Shown: in pieces, positions 1-7,165 of the stretch
Position numbering within the stretch: position 1 is the stretch's first letter
Layout of the letters: every line of letters begins with the position of its first letter
NCBI GenBank assembly: GCA_041748615.1
Contig: JBGTCY010000081.1
Coordinates: forward strand, 1 to 12,677
Source of the DNA: JBGTCY01 sp041748615
Lineage (GTDB): Bacteria; Bacteroidota; Bacteroidia; Chitinophagales; CAIOSU01
Direction of reading: 5' to 3'
Length of the DNA stretch: 12,677 nucleotides
Made by a program: the position numbers and the translations under genes
The notes under the pieces: generated by a model
The model's input: the letters and a program-made list of their open reading frames with translations, nothing else
Told to the model about the DNA's origin: nothing
Database searches by the model: none

Positions 1-74
1 ACTTAGGCGACCAGGATGAAATCAACAGAGCCATTGAAGGCGTTGCCAAACAGGGAAAAGCGACTGCGAAATGA
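1..74 (+). CDS. C-terminal end of an unidentified protein (5' partial)
   Basis: Only one plus-strand frame stays open from the window edge; it ends at the TGA at 72-74 and gives a 23-residue tail beginning LGDQDEINRAIEG and ending in a lysine- and alanine-rich stretch. The stop overlaps the start of the next gene in the classic ATGA arrangement, so the two are probably co-transcribed and translationally coupled. The other two frames hit stops within the first 30 bases. The tail is too short to assign a family, and I do not recognise it. Confidence 0.6.
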   Translation, partial: LGDQDEINRAIEGVAKQGKATAK

Positions 75-754
75 GCGAACCGAAACAGTGGGTGATTGGC
101 GATGTGCACGGCTGCTTGCGTACGCTCCGGACGCTCATGGAAGATAAATTACAACCTGCGAAAAACGACCAACTTATTTTCGTAGGAGATTACATTGACC
201 GGGGTCCTGACAGCAAAGGCGTGCTTGCCTATTTGATGGAACTGCAATTAATGGGTAGCAAATTAATTCTCCTGAAAGGTAATCACGAGGAAATGATGCT
301 GCGCTCAGTGCATGACAAAAAAGTACGAAAAGACTGGTATTACAATGGCGGTATGCCCACGTTGCGCAGTTTCGGAGTGCGTGAAACGGAGGAAGTCCCC
401 GACCATTTTATGGAATTCATGCGTTCGATGAAATATTTTCACGAAATCGGAAATTTTCTGATTGTTCATGCCGGATTGAATTTCAATATTCCGAACCCGA
501 TGACAGACCTGGAAAGTATGTTGTGGATTCGGAATGAGATTGTGATTCCTGAAAAAATCGGCAACCGCACAATGGTTCACGGACACACGCCTGTGTTGGT
601 AGAGAAAATCAAAGAAGCGGTCGAAAACAATGCTAAAGATATTGACCTCGATGCAGGCTGCGTATATTGGGGCACAGAGGGATTGGGCAATCTCTGCGCG
701 CTCGAATTAAACTCCATGCGGCTGGAAGTACAGGCGAATGTGGATTATATTTGA
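71..754 (+). CDS. Metallophosphoesterase, PPP-type (serine/threonine phosphatase / ApaH-PrpE like)
   Basis: A 227-residue cytoplasmic hydrolase of the calcineurin-like phosphoesterase superfamily. The dinuclear-metal motifs appear in order: GDVHG (residues 10-14), GDYIDRG (39-45), GNHEE (70-74), a VHAG histidine near 133 and HGHTP (170-174). This spacing is that of the PPP group, which includes bacterial PP1-like phosphatases, PrpE and ApaH. The length fits a catalytic domain with nothing added, and no signal peptide is visible. The substrate cannot be read from the sequence: phosphoprotein, dinucleoside polyphosphate and capped RNA all remain possible. The ATG overlaps the stop of the preceding gene (ATGA), which supports this start, and elbB follows after 18 bp, so a three-gene transcript is likely. 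The family is certain; the specificity is unknown. Confidence 0.93.
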   Translation: MSEPKQWVIGDVHGCLRTLRTLMEDKLQPAKNDQLIFVGDYIDRGPDSKGVLAYLMELQLMGSKLILLKGNHEEMMLRSVHDKKVRKDWYYNGGMPTLRSFGVRETEEVPDHFMEFMRSMKYFHEIGNFLIVHAGLNFNIPNPMTDLESMLWIRNEIVIPEKIGNRTMVHGHTPVLVEKIKEAVENNAKDIDLDAGCVYWGTEGLGNLCALELNSMRLEVQANVDYI

Positions 755-772
755 ATAAAAAAACAAACCGCC

Positions 773-1465
773 ATGACAAAACCAAAAATCGCTGTTCTTC
801 TTTCAGGCTGCGGAGTGTATGACGGAGCTGAAATTCATGAATCCGTTTTAACGCTGCTCGCGTTGGATGAAGCGGGTGCTGTGTATCAGTGTATCGCCCC
901 CGACATGGAACAAGAACATGTCGTCAATCATCTTACTGGCGACCACATGAATGAAAAAAGAAACGTATTGATTGAAGCTGCCCGCATCGCCCGCGGCAAC
1001 ATCAAATCATTGAAAGAAGTATCCGCTGATGATTATGAGGGGCTTGCCATGCCGGGCGGTTTTGGCGCTGCGAAAAATTTCACAAAGTGGGCGTTCTCCG
1101 GTCCCGATGGGGAAATACATTCCGAAGTGAAACGCATCATCAACGAGTTTGTTCTAGCCGGAAAACCGGTGCTTGCCGTTTGCATGAGTCCCACTGTAGT
1201 GGCGAAAGCATTGGAAGGCAGCGGCATTCAATCAAAGCTCACTGTCGGCACCACCAAAGAAAAATCGCCATACGATATTGCCGCCATCAGCGCGGGCATG
1301 GAAAAAGCGGGTGCGATTGCGGAAATGGTCGCGGTGGAAGAAATCGTTGTGGATGAAAACAACAACATTATCACTACGCCCTGCTACATGATGGAAGCAG
1401 GAATTGCGCAAATCAATCAAGGTATCAGAAGCGGGGTAAAGGAGTTGATGAAAAAAATCAAATAA
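773..1465 (+). CDS. elbB: ElbB-type isoprenoid biosynthesis glyoxalase (DJ-1/PfpI superfamily)
   Basis: A 230-residue protein close to Escherichia coli ElbB across its length. It opens with a beta strand and the signature LSGCGVYDGAEIHE (residues 10-23), then INHLTG-like and RNVLIEAARI blocks, a glycine loop PGGFGAAKNF near 94-103, and the nucleophile-elbow segment AVCMSPT with Cys137. Near the C-terminus it has the VDENNNIITTPCYM block. ElbB proteins belong to the DJ-1/PfpI fold; E. coli ElbB shows glyoxalase activity and was historically tied to isoprenoid synthesis, although its physiological role is not settled. The protein is probably cytosolic. The gene follows the phosphoesterase by 18 bp, without a recognisable Shine-Dalgarno, and is probably in the same operon. 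It ends 22 bp from the convergent DUF4468 gene, with no clear terminator between them. Confidence 0.93.
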   Translation: MTKPKIAVLLSGCGVYDGAEIHESVLTLLALDEAGAVYQCIAPDMEQEHVVNHLTGDHMNEKRNVLIEAARIARGNIKSLKEVSADDYEGLAMPGGFGAAKNFTKWAFSGPDGEIHSEVKRIINEFVLAGKPVLAVCMSPTVVAKALEGSGIQSKLTVGTTKEKSPYDIAAISAGMEKAGAIAEMVAVEEIVVDENNNIITTPCYMMEAGIAQINQGIRSGVKELMKKIK

Positions 1466-1487
1466 GAAGCTCTGATTGCATTTTATC

Positions 1488-2024
1488 TTACCAATCTTCT
1501 TCAGTATCATTTCCCAAAGGTTGTTGCATTGCCTTTTTAAGGTTTGAAATCATTTCTTTCATGTGTGCATCCACCTGATTGAGATATGCAAAATTCTCTT
1601 CCTTAAACCCTGACTTTTCATCCATCCATGCTTCGATATATATTTTGGGTGTTTGCAGCCTGAAAATATCAGAAATAGTATATTTATACCTTCCGTCTTT
1701 CACCATCAATTCAATCGTATAGCGCACCTGACCGGATTTGTGTTCTTTACCATCCGGCAGTCTTTTATAGATGTAGATGGCATGTTGCCCGGAGATGGTT
1801 CCGTTGATGGCGTCTTGTTCTTTGATTACGCTTGAAGGATTCGGAAAATAAGATTTGAACCAACCTGACACGCGGTCATAGAGTTCCGTTTGTTTAACAT
1901 CACTCACCTGCACCACTTCAGTGTAAAGTACTTTCTGGGTTTTCTCGTCAATCGGCAAATTGGTTTTTTGTCCAAAAGCGAATGCACTACTCAAGCTGAA
2001 AATCAATAAGAAGGATAATTTCAT
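1488..2024 (-). CDS. Secreted DUF4468-domain protein
   Basis: A 178-residue exported protein. Residues 1-18 form a signal peptide (Lys2, hydrophobic LSFLLIFSLSSAFAFG, then QKT). The mature part begins LPIDEKTQKVLYTEVVQV, the usual opening of DUF4468 domains in Bacteroidota, which continue with a long helix (ELYDRVSGWFKSYF) and beta strands (HAIYIYKR, VRYTIELMVKDGRYKYTISDIF). The domain has a TBP-like fold with no known biochemical role. The remaining C-terminal 50 residues are charged, with no membrane segment. The protein should sit in the periplasm or be surface-associated. It stands alone on the minus strand, tail to tail with elbB and divergent from gyrB, with its own -7 box 28 bp upstream. 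No function can be given. Confidence 0.85.
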   Translation of the reverse strand: MKLSFLLIFSLSSAFAFGQKTNLPIDEKTQKVLYTEVVQVSDVKQTELYDRVSGWFKSYFPNPSSVIKEQDAINGTISGQHAIYIYKRLPDGKEHKSGQVRYTIELMVKDGRYKYTISDIFRLQTPKIYIEAWMDEKSGFKEENFAYLNQVDAHMKEMISNLKKAMQQPLGNDTEEDW

Positions 2025-2051
2025 GGGTTAATTTTTTTGTTCAGATACGCT

Positions 2052-2059
2052 CAAATTTA
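2052..2059 (-). promoter_or_regulatory. Bacteroidota -7 box for the DUF4468 gene
   Basis: Read on the minus strand this is TAAATTTG, a full match to the Bacteroidota -7 consensus TAnnTTTG. It ends 28 bp before the ATG at 2024. With a 19-bp spacer the -33 position reads AATG, a poor match to TTTG, so this may be a modest promoter. The predicted 5' leader is about 20-25 nt. Confidence 0.5.
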
Positions 2060-2172
2060 AGAATTATTGCCGCGAAGGCATTGAAAAACATGAATTAAGT
2101 TTTAGTCCGGATGAACGAAATTTTCAATCATGAAATTTGTTGATAAAAAACCTCCTTTAATAGCAACCGCGC

Positions 2173-2203
2173 GCTGTTTTAACACTAAAAAAACCTATCT
2201 TTA
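2173..2203 (+). promoter_or_regulatory. Possible promoter of gyrB
   Basis: TATCTTTA at 2196-2203 matches seven of eight positions of TAnnTTTG, and 19 bp upstream lies GCTG in place of TTTG. If used, transcription would start near 2207-2210 and leave a leader of about 55-60 nt. It is the best candidate I see in the divergent region 2025-2265, which otherwise holds no gene. Confidence 0.35.
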
Positions 2204-2265
2204 CGCAACCGTTGAATGACACGGATATAATTGATAATCAATAACAAAACACATTATTTAATTAA

Positions 2266-4230
2266 ATGGAAGAAACACTCATTATGAACCCGAAACCATC
2301 TACCTATACAGCCGAAAATATTCAGGTACTCGAAGGGCTGGAAGCTGTCAGAAAACGTCCCGCGATGTATATTGGAGATATTGGCGTTAAAGGATTGCAT
2401 CATTTGGTATATGAAGTGGTGGATAACTCGATTGACGAAGCGCTTGCCGGTCATGCCAGCTTGATTACCGTCATTATTAATGAAGACAACTCGGTCACTG
2501 TTGAAGATGACGGACGCGGCATTCCCGTTGAAATTCATAAAAAAGAAAACAGGTCAGCCCTTGAAGTGGTGATGACCGTGTTGCACGCGGGCGGCAAATT
2601 CGATAAGGATACTTACAAAGTATCAGGCGGATTGCATGGCGTGGGTGTTTCCTGCGTGAACGCGCTCTCATCCTGGTTGAAAGCCGAAGTGCATCGCAGC
2701 GGTATAGTTTATGAACAGGAATATGAAAAAGGGAAGCCTCAATATTCAGTCCGGGAAAGCGGGACAACCGACCGAACCGGTACAATAGTTACGTTCAGAC
2801 CGGATAAGGAAATATTTATTACTACAGTTTATAACTACGAAACGCTTTCCTCCCGTCTGCGCGAATTAGCTTTTTTGAATAAAGGGATTCGTCTTACAAT
2901 CACCGATAAGCGCGAAAAAGATGAAGTGGGAAATTTTATCACCGAATCATTTCACTCTGAAGGCGGATTGGTAGAATTTGTAAAATATTTAGACGGCACC
3001 CGCCCGGTACTCACGACTTCACCGGTGTATGTTGAGCGTTCGCGCGATGGTGTGGCGGTGGAAGTGGCATTTCAATACAATACGACCTTCAATGAAAACA
3101 TCCATTCGTACGTAAATAACATCAACACGATTGAAGGCGGCACCCACGTTGCCGGTTTCAGAAAAGCGCTCACGCGTGTTTTTAAAGGCTATGGGGATAA
3201 AAACGGTTTCTTTTCCAAATTGAAATTTGAAATTACCGGAGACGATTTTCGTGAAGGACTCACCGCGGTGATTTCCGCCAAAGTGCCTGAACCGCAATTT
3301 GAAGGACAAACAAAAACCAAGCTCGGCAACAACGAAGTGACCGGGATTGTGGAGACCTGCGTCAGCGAAGCGCTCAATAATTTTCTGGAAGAAAATCCAA
3401 AAGACGCCAAGCAAATCATCAACAAGGTTGTGCTGGCAGCCACTGCCCGTGACGCGGCACGCAAAGCCCGCGAATTGGTTCAGCGAAAAAACGTGCTCAC
3501 CGGCTCCGGCTTACCCGGAAAACTCGCGGATTGTTCTGACAATGACCCCGAAACCTGCGAACTGTTCTTAGTCGAAGGAGACAGCGCGGGCGGCACTGCC
3601 AAGCAGGGTAGAAACCGTGAGTTTCAGGCGATTCTTCCGTTGCGCGGAAAAATCCTCAACGTGGAAAAAGCGATGGAATACAGGATTTACGACAACGAGG
3701 AAATCCGGAACATCTACACCGCCCTTGGAATTTATCGTGATGAAAACCAGGAAGGCAGACCTTTAATCCTGACCAAACTGCGTTATCACAAAGTAGTCAT
3801 CATGTGTGATGCCGATGTGGATGGCAGTCATATCACCACCCTCATTCTTACATTCTTTTTCCGCTACATGAAAGAACTCGTTGAGCGCGGACACATTTAT
3901 ATCGCCACGCCCCCGCTCTATCTTGTGAAAAAAGGCAAAGAGCAGGTTTATTGCTGGAACGACCAGCAGCGCGATGTCGCCATTCACCAATTGGCAAAAG
4001 GCGGCAAGGAAGAATCAGTGAATGTGCAGCGCTACAAAGGTCTCGGTGAAATGAATGCCGAGCAGTTGTGGGAGACAACTATGAATCCTGAAAAGCGCAC
4101 TCTGCGCCAGGTCACGATTGACAGCGCGGCAGAAGCCGACCGCATTTTCTCCATGCTAATGGGCGATGAAGTGCCGCCCCGCAGAGAGTTTATCGAAAAG
4201 CACGCGAAGTACGCGAAGTTGGATGTGTAA
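2266..4230 (+). CDS. gyrB: DNA gyrase subunit B
   Basis: A 654-residue ATPase subunit of the type II topoisomerase that, with GyrA, introduces negative supercoils. The GHKL ATPase domain carries VLEGLEAVRKRPAMYIGD (about 21-38), DNSIDEAL with the Mg/ATP asparagine N54, DDGRGIP, and the ATP-lid SGGLHGVGVS. The transducer region follows, then the TOPRIM domain with EGDSAGG (catalytic E437), PLRGKILNVEKA and DADVDG (D515, D517, D519), then the C-terminal RYKGLGEMN block. The length is that of GyrB lacking the roughly 165-residue insertion of E. coli GyrB, usual outside Proteobacteria. Overall motifs favour GyrB over ParE. A second in-frame ATG at 2284 has GGAAG about 11 nt upstream and could be the true start, shortening the protein by six residues. 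The protein is cytosolic and essential. Confidence 0.98.
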   Translation: MEETLIMNPKPSTYTAENIQVLEGLEAVRKRPAMYIGDIGVKGLHHLVYEVVDNSIDEALAGHASLITVIINEDNSVTVEDDGRGIPVEIHKKENRSALEVVMTVLHAGGKFDKDTYKVSGGLHGVGVSCVNALSSWLKAEVHRSGIVYEQEYEKGKPQYSVRESGTTDRTGTIVTFRPDKEIFITTVYNYETLSSRLRELAFLNKGIRLTITDKREKDEVGNFITESFHSEGGLVEFVKYLDGTRPVLTTSPVYVERSRDGVAVEVAFQYNTTFNENIHSYVNNINTIEGGTHVAGFRKALTRVFKGYGDKNGFFSKLKFEITGDDFREGLTAVISAKVPEPQFEGQTKTKLGNNEVTGIVETCVSEALNNFLEENPKDAKQIINKVVLAATARDAARKARELVQRKNVLTGSGLPGKLADCSDNDPETCELFLVEGDSAGGTAKQGRNREFQAILPLRGKILNVEKAMEYRIYDNEEIRNIYTALGIYRDENQEGRPLILTKLRYHKVVIMCDADVDGSHITTLILTFFFRYMKELVERGHIYIATPPLYLVKKGKEQVYCWNDQQRDVAIHQLAKGGKEESVNVQRYKGLGEMNAEQLWETTMNPEKRTLRQVTIDSAAEADRIFSMLMGDEVPPRREFIEKHAKYAKLDV

Positions 4231-4459
4231 TAATAGGTTGTTGTTGCAGTTTGATTTCGTTAGTGTGTTTTAATCGTTTGATGCATTTCGCATAGAGGAC
4301 AGAACTCTTGTTTTTACTTTTCAATAACAAATACACCGTGAGCGGAGCACAAGACTCCAACATGTTACTGTAAACTTTACAGCTATCTTTTTCAGAATGG
4401 AAAAGTGCCAATTATCCATCGGAAAAAAAGTGAAGTGCAAAAACTCTTGCGATTGACTC

Positions 4460-5059
4460 CTACAATCCAATCCCGAATCCGAAACTTACAAGCGGCTGGC
4501 GTCTCGGGTATATCACATTTTCATTCAGATTGATGGACACTAAGATGGTCATGAATGAGTTGCTGTCGCCAAGGGGAATATTATAGCCTAACCCTAAAAA
4601 CGCGTTGTGAAAAGTGCCGCTTGTTTTTACAACCAACCCCGTTTGGTCAATCACATCCGTTTGAATATTAATGACCATGTATTCTAGTTGCGTAAATAAT
4701 TCCTTCCAGACAAACACTCGCGGAAAAGCACGCCCACCGTAAGTGCTGAATCTGTTGGAAGGCGGTTGAAACTGCCTGAAATAAAAATACTGGTAGATAA
4801 ATCCCGTTCCGAATGCAAACCGGTCATGAAAGCGATACATGGCAACCGGTGAAATGTCCACAAAAACAATATCTCCGAAACCGGCACCAAAAAAACCGCC
4901 AATGGATAATTTCTTAGGGTCAAATTTTTTATCGGGATTTGTGGTTGGAGGCGGTTTGGGTTTTTTCTTGAAATCTTCATCTTCATAATCGTATTGGGCA
5001 AATAATATCCCTGAACCAATGAAGCAGATGAATAAGATGGATAAGATTCTTTTATACAT
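4460..5059 (-). CDS. Exported protein, probable small outer-membrane beta-barrel
   Basis: A 199-residue protein with a clear signal peptide (residues 1-22, ending ILFAQ). The mature N-terminus is acidic (YDYEDED) and then lysine/proline-rich (KKKPKPPPTTNPDKK), forming a likely flexible linker of about 30 residues. From about residue 50, alternating polar and aromatic or glycine positions (LSIGGFFGAGFGDIVFVDISP, YRFHDRFAFGTGFIYQYFYF) suggest repeated beta strands, and the chain ends in FGFGIGL, a hydrophobic final strand as in outer-membrane barrels. It lies 95 bp downstream of the PorP/SprF-family gene on the same strand but has its own TAnnTTTG box, so it may be expressed alone or with it. 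I do not recognise a named family; barrel topology is inferred from pattern only. Confidence 0.75.
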   Translation of the reverse strand: MYKRILSILFICFIGSGILFAQYDYEDEDFKKKPKPPPTTNPDKKFDPKKLSIGGFFGAGFGDIVFVDISPVAMYRFHDRFAFGTGFIYQYFYFRQFQPPSNRFSTYGGRAFPRVFVWKELFTQLEYMVINIQTDVIDQTGLVVKTSGTFHNAFLGLGYNIPLGDSNSFMTILVSINLNENVIYPRRQPLVSFGFGIGL

Positions 5060-5110
5060 TTTTCACAGGTGATTCAAAAGAGAATTGTGATAACGATTTT
5101 AAAATTCCCT

Positions 5111-5118
5111 CAAATATA
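5111..5118 (-). promoter_or_regulatory. Bacteroidota -7 box for the 4460-5059 gene
   Basis: On the minus strand this reads TATATTTG, a full TAnnTTTG match, 51 bp before the ATG at 5059. The expected -33 position (ATTC with a 19-bp spacer) does not match TTTG. A leader of roughly 45 nt would result. Confidence 0.45.
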
Positions 5119-5154
5119 AAGGTGTTTTCGATGAGTTGAATAAAACTGATAGAA

Positions 5155-6222
5155 TCATAATCTCGGACAGGGAACCATCCGTTTAGATTTATGGTCAACT
5201 CCCCCGGTGTAAACAACGGACATTTCAAACCCTCCATTACCTCGGCTGGCATTGTTCAGCGAAGAAAGATTCACATCATAATTCAGAATAACCCGCATTG
5301 TTTTATATTGATAACCCACTAACGGAATCCAGGCATCTTTTGGTCTGAATGCGGTGCCGATGAAAACGATACTGTTTTTTGCTTTGCTGTCTGAAATAAT
5401 CGTGAACCCTGTCAGCAAATTCAAAATGTACTCCTGCGCTTTTTTCTGATACATGAAAAGAAATCCCGGCTCTAAGTGAATTTGTTTTGAAAGTTTGGTG
5501 AATGCCACCGCGCTCACCACCGGGCGAATGCCGAGGCGATTGTCACGAGCCGAAAAACTTTCGCTTGGTTTGTTCAAATGAAAGAAAGCGATTCCCCCGG
5601 AAACATTTATCAGGTCATTATGAAAATAAGTGACATGCGCACCTGCCGAAAGGTCTAAATAACTGAGCCTGTTATCATTCACGGGTTCGTTCGTATTGAT
5701 GGATTGATTAAAAAGCAAACCGTTGGGGTCCCACTGGTCGTTGAAATAGAGGCGGGTATAATCTATTTTTTTAAACACGATTCCACCGCCCGCTCCTACG
5801 GACAGTACCCATTTTTGGAAAGTGCCAAAAGTTTGATGGAAAGCAACAGACGCCAGGATTTTGTTGGTGGATAATTGCCCGTCACCCGTCACATCATTCA
5901 TCATGACCAAACCCGCACCCATCCAGTTGTTGCCTTTCACGGTTTTCAAAAATGCGAAATCCGCGTAAGCGGCAAACGTGCGGTAATTAAAAGTCGTGCT
6001 TCGGATTGCCCAGGGCCATTGGCTTTTGAAATTTCCGCCTACGCGCCATGTGCCATTGTAAAAACCGGTGTTTGAAGGATTCGTGGAAAGAGGCGCTGCA
6101 AAAAACTGGCTGAAATGAAGGTCCTGAGCTTGAGTTACAGTCAGAGAAAAAAGCGGGAAAAGCAGGCAAATGAAATACCGTAAAACGGGAGGAAATTTAT
6201 TTTTTAAAAAATTACGCTTCAT
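5155..6222 (-). CDS. PorP/SprF family type IX secretion system membrane protein
   Basis: A 355-residue outer-membrane protein of the PorP/SprF family, whose members form barrels that work with T9SS or anchor exported surface proteins. I chose the ATG at 6222 over the one at 6318: it gives a proper signal peptide (MKRNFLKNK, then hydrophobic RYFICLLFPLFSLTVTQA, cleavage before QD at 33-34), whereas the longer form puts 32 unrelated residues in front. Family marks are QDLHFSQFFAAPLSTNPSNTG right after cleavage, then GTWRVGGNFKSQW, the LSYLDLSAGAHVTY strand mid-protein, and the C-terminal CPRL, equivalent to the CPRF-like end of many family members. The neighbours do not include a giant adhesin or the PorK/L/M/N genes, so which partner it serves is unknown. 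It is one of many paralogues expected per genome. Confidence 0.88.
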   Translation of the reverse strand: MKRNFLKNKFPPVLRYFICLLFPLFSLTVTQAQDLHFSQFFAAPLSTNPSNTGFYNGTWRVGGNFKSQWPWAIRSTTFNYRTFAAYADFAFLKTVKGNNWMGAGLVMMNDVTGDGQLSTNKILASVAFHQTFGTFQKWVLSVGAGGGIVFKKIDYTRLYFNDQWDPNGLLFNQSINTNEPVNDNRLSYLDLSAGAHVTYFHNDLINVSGGIAFFHLNKPSESFSARDNRLGIRPVVSAVAFTKLSKQIHLEPGFLFMYQKKAQEYILNLLTGFTIISDSKAKNSIVFIGTAFRPKDAWIPLVGYQYKTMRVILNYDVNLSSLNNASRGNGGFEMSVVYTGGVDHKSKRMVPCPRL

Positions 6223-6375
6223 GAGATGTTGAACATCCGGTTGAATCTTCCGAACTGGCGGTTGATTCGATTTTTTATTTCCGGAATAAAGAAATGCTAT
6301 AGATGAAAGTCCGAACATACTCAGGAAGACTGCTCACCAATTTAAGAATTTTAGAACATCTATTTTAGAAATTCA

Positions 6376-6427
6376 GCCGTTGCCGGTCTTGCATACGCAA
6401 CATGCTGGCGTTTAGACCGGCAAGGGC
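6376..6427. repeat. Inverted repeat / long hairpin between two minus-strand genes
   Basis: TTGCCGGTCT at 6380-6389 pairs perfectly with AGACCGGCAA at 6414-6423. Beyond one mismatch, GCC (6376-6378) pairs with GGC (6425-6427), giving 13 of 14 pairs around a 24-nt loop that itself contains GCAT/ATGC and ACGC/GCGT complementary pairs. It starts five bases past the stop of the 6433-6978 gene. It could end that transcript, but no T-run follows on either strand, so a classical intrinsic terminator is unlikely; a REP-like element or 3' mRNA structure fits equally. Confidence 0.65.
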
Positions 6428-6432
6428 AAAAT

Positions 6433-6978
6433 CTAAATCAACTTAAACGAATTCATGATTTTCTCCGCGAAATCTTTGTATTGCTGATATTTATCTTTTT
6501 CGGTAGTGAAAGTGAGCACAAATGCTTTGCCGCCAAAAATCCAGTAATGTTGGTGAAAATGAAGGTCAAACTGTCCTTGTACTCCGGTGTAAACTAACTT
6601 ATGAAATTCCTTGCCGTCTTTCTTGAGTCTTTTGTTTTCAAGAATTGTGGAATTACCGAAATAGGTGTTGACCTGTTCTACTGAAATTTCAGTGTATTCA
6701 TCCAGCCCGATTTTCATCCCCTGCAAATCCTGAACAATGAAGTTCACGTTTTCACTGAACTCGTCATCTTCCGATTCAAGCGGTGAGAAAAAGATGAATG
6801 CCGTTCCGGCTTGCCCGCTTTCATCCAACATCCAGTCAGCGGGATAATCAATACTGTATCCGGGACTCTTGTAGGTTTTCCATTCGGTTTTATTTTGTTT
6901 GCTCTCTTTCTGAGCAAAGGAAATCTGCGTGGTAAAAACCAGCGTGAAGACAAGCAAAATAGCCGGTAAATGTTTCAT
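6433..6978 (-). CDS. Secreted PsbP-like / DUF1795-like protein
   Basis: A 181-residue exported protein. Residues 1-22 are a signal peptide (KHLPAILLVFTLVFTTQISFA, then QKES). The mature part opens with WKTYKSPGYSIDYPADW (about 33-49), the first strand pair typical of PsbP-like and DUF1795/DcrB-like domains. It then has FIFFSPLES, ENVNFIVQDL, a helical EYTEISVEQVNTYF, and closing strands LVYTGVQGQFDLHFHQHYWIFGGKAFVLTFTT before a terminal helix ending MNSFKLI, again the family's usual ending. Such proteins are small periplasmic or lipid-associated alpha/beta domains of unknown role in Bacteroidota. There is no lipobox. The gene is isolated between two inverted repeats, and I found no strong promoter box upstream. 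The fold assignment is likely; the function is unknown. Confidence 0.8.
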   Translation of the reverse strand: MKHLPAILLVFTLVFTTQISFAQKESKQNKTEWKTYKSPGYSIDYPADWMLDESGQAGTAFIFFSPLESEDDEFSENVNFIVQDLQGMKIGLDEYTEISVEQVNTYFGNSTILENKRLKKDGKEFHKLVYTGVQGQFDLHFHQHYWIFGGKAFVLTFTTEKDKYQQYKDFAEKIMNSFKLI

Positions 6979-7031
6979 GGGAATGTTTTAAAATTTATTT
7001 TAAGATTGGTTCCTCTCCGAAAAATATTTTT

Positions 7032-7125
7032 TGCCTCAAAGGCTCTAAGGCACAATGAAATCACAAAGTTTAAAGTAGCGCTAATCAATCTTTGTGAAAC
7101 TTTGTGGCTTTGAGTCTTTGTGGCA
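7032..7125. repeat. 94-bp imperfect palindrome with CACAAAG-type tandem units
   Basis: The left arm (7032-7068) and the reverse complement of the right arm (7090-7125) agree at about 28 of 37 positions. Both begin TGCC and carry units of roughly eight bases ending in CAAAG or a one-base variant, finishing in CACAAAG. The axis of symmetry falls on the exact 8-bp palindrome TAGCGCTA (7076-7083). It lies 40 bp past the recN stop and 53 bp before the 6433-6978 gene. The gap 6979-7165 contains nothing else I can support. It may be a non-autonomous repeat (MITE- or REP-like) or an RNA structure terminating recN transcripts. Confidence 0.75.
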
Positions 7126-7165
7126 TTTTTATGTTTTTAGTGTGAACTCAAAATCCAAATTAAAA

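Noticed and set aside
1466..1487. Terminator between convergent elbB and the DUF4468 gene
   Set aside because: The 22 bp contain no inverted repeat.
2266..4230. Assignment as topoisomerase IV ParE
   Set aside because: The N-terminal VLEGLEAVRKRPAMYIGD, the PLRGKILNVEKA block and the roughly 650-residue length fit GyrB better. A tree with both paralogues would settle it.
4294..4320. Possible gyrB terminator (AGAG/CTCT followed by a T-rich stretch)
   Set aside because: The stem is only four pairs with a 7-base loop, too weak to call.
6223..6318. Upstream ATG extension of the PorP/SprF-family gene
   Set aside because: It adds 32 residues before a complete signal peptide and would block export, so the ATG at 6222 is preferred.
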